The notes under the pieces: generated by a model
Told to the model about the DNA's origin: nothing
The model's database searches: none
The model's input: only the letters and a program-made list of their open reading frames with translations
In this document: one piece after another, positions 1 through 5,392 of the stretch
How the letters are laid out: every line of letters starts with the position of its first letter
Position numbering within the stretch: the stretch's first letter is position 1
Program-made: the position numbers and the translations under genes
Source: Bryobacteraceae bacterium
Lineage (GTDB): Bacteria; Acidobacteriota; Terriglobia; Bryobacterales; Bryobacteraceae
Reading direction: 5' to 3'
DNA length: 5,392 nucleotides
Assembly: GCA_014379815.1 (NCBI GenBank)
Contig: JACMLA010000291.1
Span: forward strand, 1-5,392

Positions 1-726
1 ACTCAGATTGAGAAGGTGCGCGACCCCGTGCTGGCAAAGGTTACCAATTTGAAGTTTCGAAGCTTCGATATGGACTACCCTGATGTCGACCGGATCAAGG
101 TCTTTCGGGAAGATCTCGCAGAGTTCGAGAAAACCGGAGAAATGCCCCGGCTGATGTTCGTGAGAATCGGGAATGACCACACCTCCGGACTCGCAGCCGG
201 AAAGATCTCTCCCCTCTCAGCAGTCGCAGATAACGACTACGCTCTGGGATTGCTGGTGGAATCTTTGTCGAAGTCGAAATTCTGGCCCTCTACTGCCATT
301 TTTGTTTTGGAAGACGACGCTCAGTCCGGGCCCGATCACATCGACTCACACCGCTCCCCGGCTTATGTCATCTCGCCCTACACTCGTCGCGGGATTATCG
401 ATAGCTCCATGTACAACACGACATCCATCTTGCGAACCATGGAGCTGATACTTGGGATGCGTCCCATGACGCACTTCGATGCCGGCGCACGTCCCATGTG
501 GGCGGCGTTCTCTACCAAACCCAACAACACTTCGTGGACTGCACTGAAGCCTACCTACTCCCTGGAGGAACGCAATCCCGCTGAGTCACCCGGAGCCACG
601 CGGTCCGCGAAGCTGGATTTGTCGGAAGCGGACCGGATCGATGACGACGAAATGAACGATATTCTCTGGCGAGCGATCCGCAAAACCGAACCGCCCGCGC
701 CAGTCCGGAGCTTCTTCTCGCACTAA
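1..726 (+). CDS. Alkaline-phosphatase-superfamily phosphoesterase, C-terminal part (5' end off the window)
   Basis: The frame is open from base 1 to the TAA at 724-726, giving 241 residues with no real start, so the gene continues off the left edge. Seen in the sequence: an NDHTSG motif (residues 58-63), then EDDAQSGPDHIDSHR (104-118), then SPYTRRG (125-131) and a YNTTSILRTMEL stretch. In the alkaline phosphatase superfamily, Asp and His residues in such motifs bind the catalytic metals, so D59/H60 and D112/H113/H117 are likely metal ligands. This ending is typical of phosphoesterases that often carry an N-terminal YncE/YVTN beta-propeller in Acidobacteriota, but the propeller cannot be seen here. 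Substrate is unknown; a phosphomonoester or phosphodiester is expected, probably in the periplasm. The last 50 or so residues are polar and Pro-rich, probably a loose tail. The gene abuts the GH57 gene with no gap and in the same frame. Confidence 0.85.
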   Translation, partial: TQIEKVRDPVLAKVTNLKFRSFDMDYPDVDRIKVFREDLAEFEKTGEMPRLMFVRIGNDHTSGLAAGKISPLSAVADNDYALGLLVESLSKSKFWPSTAIFVLEDDAQSGPDHIDSHRSPAYVISPYTRRGIIDSSMYNTTSILRTMELILGMRPMTHFDAGARPMWAAFSTKPNNTSWTALKPTYSLEERNPAESPGATRSAKLDLSEADRIDDDEMNDILWRAIRKTEPPAPVRSFFSH

Positions 727-2841
727 ATGCCTCACGTATATATCTGCTTTCTCTGGCATATGCACCAGCCCTTCTATAAGGATCTGGTCACCAGAGAATA
801 CAGGCTTCCGTGGACGCGACTGCACGCGCTCAAGGACTACTACGGGATGGTTCATGTGCTGGACCAGTTTCCAGAAGTGCACCAGACCTTCAACCTCGTA
901 CCTTCCCTGCTGGTGCAGATCGAAGATTACGCCTCCGGCACCGCAGCAGACCCGTTCCTCCGAGCGGCTCTGCGTCCGGCTGAGGAACTGACTGAGGGGG
1001 AGCAGGAATTCATTCTCAGCTACTTCTTTCAGGCAAACCCCTCACGGATGATCTACCGTTACAAGAGGTACGGCGAGTTATTCGATGACTGGCTGGCGGC
1101 GGGGGAGACGTGGAGCAGAGCAAGACGCAGCTTTGATACCCAGGCTTTCCGCGACTTACAGGTGCTGTCTCAGCTTGCCTGGTTTGACGAAGAGTTCCTC
1201 GCGCACGATCCGTTCATCAACGCCCTTGCGACCAGGGGCCGAAACTACTCTCTCGACGACCAACGAACTCTGGGGCAGAAGCAGACTGAAGTCGTCGGGA
1301 AGGTGATCCCTGTTTACCGGGATTTCGCCGCGAAGGGACAGATTGAACTTTCGACAACACCGTTCTATCACCCGATTCTTCCCTTGATCTGCGATTCCAA
1401 TATCGCTGAAGTCGCGCACCCCTACGTCTCCCTGCCATCACGCTTCCAATACCCTCAGGATGCGCGCGAGCAACTCGAGAGAGCCCGGGATTACATGACG
1501 GCCAAAGTAGGGACTAGCATCTCAGGACTCTGGCCTTCGGAAGGTTCCGTATCGGACGAAGCGTTGCATCTCGCGGCAGAGGTGGGGTTCCGGTGGTTTG
1601 CCACCGACAATGGAGTACTGGGGCGCACCCTTGGCGTTGTACCGGATGCGAGCACCACATATCGGCCTTACTTGTGGAAACAGGATGGTCATCAGATGTA
1701 CGGACTGTTCCGCGACCACTACCTCAGCGACCTTATCGGTTTCGTATACTCGCGCATGGGTGCCGAAGAAGCTGCCACGCATTTTCTCGACCGGATAAGA
1801 GATAACTGTCGCGGCATTCTGGACGGTGGCTCAGATGCGCTGGTACCTATCTTTCTCGATGGCGAGAATGCCTGGGAGTACTACCAGGAAAGCGGGCGAC
1901 CGTTCCTTCGGGAGCTTTACCGCAGGATCACTGACGATCCGTCCATGTCCGCACTGACAGTCTCTGAAGCACTTGGCCGGGTGCAGGCCCGCGAGATTCC
2001 GAAGATTTTCCCGGGCTCGTGGATCAACGCAAACTTCGACGTCTGGCTTGGCGCGGAAGAGGACAACCGTTCGTGGGAGTATCTGCTGCGCGCCAGGCAA
2101 ACCTACGATCACGTAAAGCAGTCGCCCGCCTGGCAAACCATCCCGGAAGACCGTCGCAAATTAGCCTTCGAAGAACTGCTGATCGCGGAAGGCAGCGACT
2201 GGAACTGGTGGTATGGCCCCGAGCATAGTTCCGCCAACCGTATCGATTTCGATCAGTTGTATCGTAGTCACCTCGCGAACGTTTATACCCTGCTCGGATT
2301 GCATCCTCCCGACGAACTCTCCAGACCCATCCTCAAAGTCAGTATTCACGCGTATCACCAGCCGCCATCCGGTCCCGTAAAGGCTCTCATTGACGGGGAA
2401 GTCAGCTCGTACTTCGAATGGTTGGGAGCGGGCATCTACCGCCTTGACAACCGTAGCGGAGCCATGCACGGGCAGCGATTCTTTGTGGTAGAGCTGCACT
2501 ACGGAAGCGATGGGCAAAACCTCTACCTTCGTCTGGACTTTGTCGAAGGCAGCTTGTTGAAACAGGGCGAGACCGAGTTCCGGGTTAACCTGCTGGATAA
2601 GACTACGCCGCATGAGCCTGTGTTGCGGGCCGTCCGGCTGAATGAATCAAGCGATGGAATCGACTGTGTTGCCGGCAAAATCTGCGAGCTCCGGGTATCG
2701 CTGGCGTCCGCCGGAATCCCCCTTGGACATGACCTCAAGTTCCAGCTCTCCATCTGGCAAAATGGTCTGCCCATGGAAGCGCTCCCACCGCAGGGGTGGA
2801 TTGAGTTCTCCACCGCCGAACCGGGTGACTGGGTCGTCTAG
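727..2841 (+). CDS. Glycoside hydrolase family 57 alpha-glucan enzyme (amylase/amylopullulanase-like)
   Basis: A complete 704-residue protein. All five GH57 conserved regions are visible: HQP (13-15) in WHMHQP; GQIELSTTPFYHPI (204-217); GLWPSEGSVS (267-276), with E272 as the expected nucleophile; FLDGENAWEYY (376-386), with D378 as the expected acid/base; and AEGSDWNWWYG (487-497). These match the amylopullulanase-like branch better than the GH57 branching enzymes. GH57 enzymes cleave or transfer alpha-1,4 and sometimes alpha-1,6 glucan bonds with retention of configuration. Residues from about 530 to 704 form a beta-rich C-terminal domain containing SYFEWLGAGIY (561-571) and PPQGWIEF (687-694). 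No signal peptide is present and HQP lies only 12 residues from the start, so the enzyme is probably cytoplasmic, with glycogen or maltodextrin as likely substrate. The ATG directly follows the upstream TAA. The nearest purine-rich site, GGAG at 707-710, is rather far away, so translation may depend on coupling. Exact specificity cannot be read from sequence. Confidence 0.95.
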   Translation: MPHVYICFLWHMHQPFYKDLVTREYRLPWTRLHALKDYYGMVHVLDQFPEVHQTFNLVPSLLVQIEDYASGTAADPFLRAALRPAEELTEGEQEFILSYFFQANPSRMIYRYKRYGELFDDWLAAGETWSRARRSFDTQAFRDLQVLSQLAWFDEEFLAHDPFINALATRGRNYSLDDQRTLGQKQTEVVGKVIPVYRDFAAKGQIELSTTPFYHPILPLICDSNIAEVAHPYVSLPSRFQYPQDAREQLERARDYMTAKVGTSISGLWPSEGSVSDEALHLAAEVGFRWFATDNGVLGRTLGVVPDASTTYRPYLWKQDGHQMYGLFRDHYLSDLIGFVYSRMGAEEAATHFLDRIRDNCRGILDGGSDALVPIFLDGENAWEYYQESGRPFLRELYRRITDDPSMSALTVSEALGRVQAREIPKIFPGSWINANFDVWLGAEEDNRSWEYLLRARQTYDHVKQSPAWQTIPEDRRKLAFEELLIAEGSDWNWWYGPEHSSANRIDFDQLYRSHLANVYTLLGLHPPDELSRPILKVSIHAYHQPPSGPVKALIDGEVSSYFEWLGAGIYRLDNRSGAMHGQRFFVVELHYGSDGQNLYLRLDFVEGSLLKQGETEFRVNLLDKTTPHEPVLRAVRLNESSDGIDCVAGKICELRVSLASAGIPLGHDLKFQLSIWQNGLPMEALPPQGWIEFSTAEPGDWVV

Positions 2842-2844
2842 CTT

Positions 2845-3507
2845 TTACTTGCGGCCCGAGTACTTGGTTAACAATGCAATGAAGGCTTCTCCCGCCTGCG
2901 GAGTCGTCACTTGTCCCCCAACGATGTCGCGTGCGGTGAGCTCCTTCCCATAGAGGTCCTTGTTGGTATTCTCGTCACCACGCATCGTTGAACCTTTCAA
3001 AGATATGCCGGCAAAGACTCCACGCGAACGGGACCAGCTCAGGATTTCTGCGCGCATCAAAGCATCGGTTTCCGCAGTTGATGTGCGTCCGACCGGACCC
3101 GCTGCCACCGACACATCGCCGCCCAGGGTGAACTTGCTTTCGAGCAACTTCTCGGAGCCTTTCTTATTCAGAACCAGCATCACCACATCGGTCTCAGACC
3201 CGCCGATCTGAAAGCCAACGCTACCGCCTTCAATTCGAACGCCAGCAGGTGCAGACCACCCTGCTCCTCCAGTGCGACACGACATGAATCCGCGGCCAAA
3301 CTTAGCCCCGACGATAAAGGCACCTTTCTTCATCCCAGGTATGACAATCGCGCATTCGGCTTTGTCGAGCAGATCCTGCGGAATCGCTTTGTCCGACGTC
3401 GCCATAATTTCCTGCAGCACGCTCGTTGCTGCATTGATGCGATTCTCAGTGTCAGTTGCTGCAAATGCAACGCAGCTCAAAAGGAGTGTTGCTGGGATCA
3501 GCTTCAT
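2845..3507 (-). CDS. Secreted SYLF-domain (Ysc84/DUF500) lipid-binding-like protein
   Basis: A 220-residue protein. The start at 3507 is chosen because it puts a short signal peptide first: M-K, a hydrophobic stretch LIPATLLLSCVAF, then an AFA/A signal-peptidase site near residue 16. A longer frame starts at 3555, but it puts 16 mostly polar residues before the signal and has no better ribosome site. The SYLF fold is recognised from AIVIPGMKKGAFIVGAKFGRG (53-73, core Pro-Gly and Gly pattern), GWSAP (83-87), VGFQIGG (97-103), AAGPVGR (135-141), SRSRGVFAGISLKG (159-172) and a late YGKELTARDIV segment (186-196). SYLF domains bind phosphoinositides in eukaryotes; bacterial members are secreted or envelope proteins of unclear role. 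C12 follows LLS and loosely resembles a lipobox, but the preceding segment is very short. The gene converges on GH57 with 3 bases between the stops. No clear Shine-Dalgarno sequence is seen. Confidence 0.92.
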   Translation of the reverse strand: MKLIPATLLLSCVAFAATDTENRINAATSVLQEIMATSDKAIPQDLLDKAECAIVIPGMKKGAFIVGAKFGRGFMSCRTGGAGWSAPAGVRIEGGSVGFQIGGSETDVVMLVLNKKGSEKLLESKFTLGGDVSVAAGPVGRTSTAETDALMRAEILSWSRSRGVFAGISLKGSTMRGDENTNKDLYGKELTARDIVGGQVTTPQAGEAFIALLTKYSGRK

Positions 3508-3580
3508 GGCTTTGATTGTAAGCGGAAACAGGTCGCCCACCGAACGTTTGCACATCCGATGGGCGTTAAGTGGAGTGACC

Positions 3581-3594
3581 GAAACTATCGTTTC
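3581..3594. repeat. Short inverted repeat GAAAC-N4-GTTTC
   Basis: GAAAC (3581-3585) and GTTTC (3590-3594) are reverse complements around TATC. It is the third inverted repeat in the receptor-SYLF gap and would fall just inside the leader RNA if the candidate promoter is correct. Arms of 5 bases can occur by chance in AT-rich sequence, so it matters mainly because of its clustering with the other two. Confidence 0.35.
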
Positions 3595-3596
3595 TT

Positions 3597-3623
3597 ACAT
3601 TGCAGATTACCAATAATCTATGT
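3597..3623. repeat. Imperfect inverted repeat in the SYLF upstream region
   Basis: AGATTA (3604-3609) and TAATCT (3614-3619) are exact reverse complements around a 4-base centre CCAA. The pairing resumes outside with ACAT (3597-3600) and ATGT (3620-3623), leaving a 3-base TGC bulge on the left side. The centre lies 40 bp from that of the 16-bp palindrome. The site covers the candidate -10 box, so it could be an operator or a hairpin near the RNA 5' end. The repeat is seen directly; its function is a guess. Confidence 0.5.
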
Positions 3624-3632
3624 TTCCTGCAA
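3604..3632 (-). promoter_or_regulatory. Candidate sigma70-like promoter for the SYLF gene
   Basis: On the minus strand, TTGCAG (plus 3627-3632) is followed after 17 bases by TAATCT (plus 3604-3609). The -35-like box matches the consensus TTGACA at 4 of 6 positions; the -10-like box is weak (3 of 6 against TATAAT). The spacing is ideal, and the site lies in the only AT-rich gap upstream of the SYLF gene, implying a 5' leader of roughly 90 bases before the ATG at 3507. The -10 box coincides with one arm of an inverted repeat (3604-3619). This is a low-confidence pattern match. Confidence 0.28.
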
Positions 3633-3643
3633 GTACTAATCGG

Positions 3644-3659
3644 TTCGTAGTACTACGAA
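3644..3659. repeat. Perfect 16-bp palindrome TTCGTAGTACTACGAA
   Basis: The 16 bases read the same on both strands, with the centre between 3651 and 3652. The site lies 16 bases past the receptor stop codon and about 11 bases upstream of the candidate -35 box of the SYLF gene. Its inner AGTACTA (3649-3655) recurs as a direct repeat at 3632-3638, 17 bases away. A dimeric transcription factor operator is the simplest reading. As RNA it could fold with 6 paired bases and a 4-base loop, but no run of T follows on the minus strand, so it is not a standard intrinsic terminator. Confidence 0.7.
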
Positions 3660-3677
3660 AGAGCCTCTGGAACTCTT
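3659..3677 (-). terminator. Weak hairpin at the receptor stop codon
   Basis: CTCTT (3673-3677, overlapping the receptor TAA) and AAGAG (3659-3663) form a 5-bp stem with a 9-base loop. On the minus strand the stem ends in CTCTTT, giving only three T residues. This is a poor intrinsic terminator; it may slow polymerase or be chance. It touches the edge of the 16-bp palindrome, so the two structures could compete. Confidence 0.15.
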
Positions 3678-5392
3678 AGAATGTGTACCGAAGTCCGACC
3701 TGAATGCGCCGGTTTCCCCCATTCGTTCCCCACTGATTCAGGAAATTCACGGAGTTAATCCGCGACTCAGGGATGCCAAAGTTCCGCGTGTTCGTCAGGT
3801 TGTAGAACTCACCCCGTAACTGGATCCGGTGCCTTTCCGTGATCTGGGTGTTCTTAATGACGCCGAAATCGACGTTTCCAATGCCGTCGGCTCTCAGGAT
3901 GTTGCGACCTGCGTTTCCGAGTGGATTCTGAACCGTCACATTAGAGAACAGAGGTGTGATCGAGTTGCTAACAGCAGACGTCCGGTTGTAGGAACGAAGT
4001 TCTCCTACCGTCAGGGATGACAGATCCAGATCCGTGTTCAGGAAGGGCCGAACTGAGTTTCCGACAAGTCCGTCAATACCGCCCAGACGTACGCCGGGGT
4101 CGATTCCAGCCAGGGGCGTGAACGGAGCGCCGGACTGGAACGTCAGAAAGCCGTTTACCTGCCATCCGCCCGCTAACTTGCCGCGCAAACCTTGCTGCGT
4201 TCTCATCCATGGCAGTTCATAAACGGCAGTAGCGGAAAATCGATGCGGGCGATCGTAGGTGGAACGCGCCCGCTCTGACTTACGGTTGAATGAGTCCTGA
4301 GGCACCGCGACGTCGCCGCTAACGGCAGCGTTGAACACCTCCGAAGCATCATCGATAAACGTGCTCCAGGTGTAGTGTCCCGCAAACACGAGTCCATTCC
4401 CATACCGCTTTTCGAGGCTGGTCTGGAGAGAGTGATAGATCGAGGAGGCTGCATTGGCACGAAGGCGGATCACGCCGCGTGTTGGATCCACACGAGCTGT
4501 CGCGGCGGCGTTCGGAGTGGGAACTCGCGGATTTCCATCAATGGTCTGGAACAGCCCGGTGCCCTTGGTGGCGATCCAGCCAACGCTTGCCGCCCAGTCT
4601 TTGGCCACGCTCCTCTGAACGTTAAAGCTGAACTGTTCTGCGAAAGGCGCACGAAAGTCGGAAGCGACAGTAGTGCGTGTCAGGACAAGCGGATTGGCGA
4701 CTGTGAACGTATTCTTCAACCGCTGCAGCTCGTTAAAGCCGCCTACAGTTCCAGCTGGAGCGGAATTGGCGATGACAAACGGAAAGGCGGAGAAGATGTT
4801 CAGCCCGATGTTGAGAAAGGAATAGTCATAGGTTCGTGCGTAGCCGCCGCGCAACACAGTCTTATCGTTCAGGCGGAAGTTAAACCCAAAGCGCGGGGCC
4901 CAGTTGTTGCTATCGGCTCCAGGCCACCTGCCAAATGCATAAGAGGGATTGTTGTTTGCGTTCCTGACGATTCGATTGTTCAGCTCTTCGAGGCGGCTGA
5001 GGGCGTTCCCGAATGCCTCATAGCGGAGTCCATAGTTCAGCGTCAGGCGCGAGGAGATACGCCACTCGTCCTGCACGAAGAAGAAGTAGTCATTCCAGCG
5101 GGCGTAGAACAACGTCTCACCGCCGGGCAGAGGAACATTTACCTGACCTGACTGAATCGTATCGTTCACCAGTGTGTTCAGGTTGTCGTACGTTACCGAC
5201 CCACGGATCTGGGCCAGGAACAGACTCACGAGATCGGTGTAGCGAAAGTCGAAACCAGCTTTGATTGAATGTGAGCCGCGAATGATCGAGAGATTATCCT
5301 GGATCTGATAGATGTTATTGCGCCGGTATTGCGGCAGGTTAACGGCAAGGCCGAGACCGGTGCGCGTGGCATCTGCGTTGAATCCAGTCAGA
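3676..5392 (-). CDS. Oar-like TonB-dependent outer-membrane receptor, C-terminal part (5' end off the window)
   Basis: Read on the reverse strand, the frame is open from the right edge to a TAA at 3676-3678, giving 571 residues. The reading is continuous through the GTG at 5227-5229 and begins near LTGFNADATRTG, so that GTG is internal (residue 55). Seen: NIYQIQDNLSIIRGSHSIKAG (approx. residues 26-46), QDEWRISSRLTLNYGLRYE (107-125), NNWAPRFGFNFRL, LRGGYARTYD (180-189), many alternating beta strands, DRPHRFSATAVYELPW, and the closing RHRIQLRGEFYNLTNTRNFG ahead of VGLRYTF. The terminal Phe is the usual outer-membrane barrel assembly signal. Acidobacteriota carry many such receptors of about 1,000-1,200 residues with an N-terminal carboxypeptidase-regulatory-like domain and a plug, so roughly half is probably missing here. 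The expected role is TonB-powered uptake of a large or scarce substrate, which is not identifiable. No SusD-like partner lies downstream within the window. Confidence 0.92.
   Translation of the reverse strand, partial: LTGFNADATRTGLGLAVNLPQYRRNNIYQIQDNLSIIRGSHSIKAGFDFRYTDLVSLFLAQIRGSVTYDNLNTLVNDTIQSGQVNVPLPGGETLFYARWNDYFFFVQDEWRISSRLTLNYGLRYEAFGNALSRLEELNNRIVRNANNNPSYAFGRWPGADSNNWAPRFGFNFRLNDKTVLRGGYARTYDYSFLNIGLNIFSAFPFVIANSAPAGTVGGFNELQRLKNTFTVANPLVLTRTTVASDFRAPFAEQFSFNVQRSVAKDWAASVGWIATKGTGLFQTIDGNPRVPTPNAAATARVDPTRGVIRLRANAASSIYHSLQTSLEKRYGNGLVFAGHYTWSTFIDDASEVFNAAVSGDVAVPQDSFNRKSERARSTYDRPHRFSATAVYELPWMRTQQGLRGKLAGGWQVNGFLTFQSGAPFTPLAGIDPGVRLGGIDGLVGNSVRPFLNTDLDLSSLTVGELRSYNRTSAVSNSITPLFSNVTVQNPLGNAGRNILRADGIGNVDFGVIKNTQITERHRIQLRGEFYNLTNTRNFGIPESRINSVNFLNQWGTNGGNRRIQVGLRYTF

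Noticed and set aside
16..18. GTG as the start of the phosphoesterase
   Set aside because: The frame is open to base 1 and the visible part is only the C-terminal portion of a longer enzyme, so this codon is an internal Val.
2161..2613. A 150-codon open frame on the minus strand inside GH57
   Set aside because: It is antisense to the end of the GH57 catalytic region and its C-terminal domain, which are conserved in the plus frame; no motif or ribosome site supports it.
3272..3616. A 114-codon plus-strand open frame across the SYLF gene and its upstream gap
   Set aside because: It is antisense to the conserved SYLF motifs and signal peptide and shows no protein features of its own.
3644..3659. 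The 16-bp palindrome as an intrinsic terminator of the receptor gene
   Set aside because: No T-rich run follows it on the minus strand, and the stem has only about six pairs, so it does not fit the standard terminator form.
4375..5151. A 258-codon open frame on the plus strand inside the receptor gene
   Set aside because: It is wholly antisense to a clearly real outer-membrane receptor, has no recognisable motif, and reads as a low-complexity shadow of the codon bias on the other strand.
5227..5229. GTG as a start codon for a 517-residue receptor
   Set aside because: The frame stays open to the window edge and the upstream 54 residues contain typical receptor sequence (QDNLSIIRGSHSIKAG), so the codon is an internal Val.

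Overview
The window looks like ordinary chromosome from a member of the Acidobacteriota. The strongest sign is the reverse-strand outer-membrane receptor, whose barrel repeats are typical of the large Oar-like TonB-dependent receptors that are abundant in that phylum. A YncE/alkaline-phosphatase-type phosphoesterase, a cytoplasmic GH57 glucan enzyme and a SYLF-domain protein also fit. The phylum call is an inference from protein style, not from a marker gene.

Layout: (1) Bases 1-726, plus strand, hold the C-terminal 241 residues of an alkaline-phosphatase-superfamily phosphoesterase whose N-terminus lies off the left edge. (2) Bases 727-2841, plus strand, hold a complete 704-residue GH57 alpha-glucan enzyme. 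It begins on the base after the phosphoesterase stop and in the same reading frame. (3) Bases 2845-3507, minus strand, hold a complete, secreted SYLF (Ysc84/DUF500) protein, convergent with GH57 and separated from it by 3 bases. (4) Bases 3508-3675 are an AT-richer intergenic stretch with three short inverted repeats, including a perfect 16-bp palindrome, and a weak candidate promoter for the SYLF gene. (5) Bases 3676-5392, minus strand, hold the C-terminal 571 residues of an Oar-like TonB-dependent receptor that runs off the right edge.

The phosphoesterase and GH57 genes are probably co-transcribed and may be translationally coupled. The receptor and the SYLF gene lie head to tail on the other strand, but the 168-base gap suggests the SYLF gene has its own promoter. 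No shared pathway is obvious: GH57 probably acts on intracellular alpha-glucan such as glycogen, while the other three products are expected in the envelope or periplasm. I found no mobile element, CRISPR array, tRNA, rRNA or defence system. Nothing in the window looks like a new multi-gene system. The least explained element is the cluster of inverted repeats upstream of the SYLF gene.
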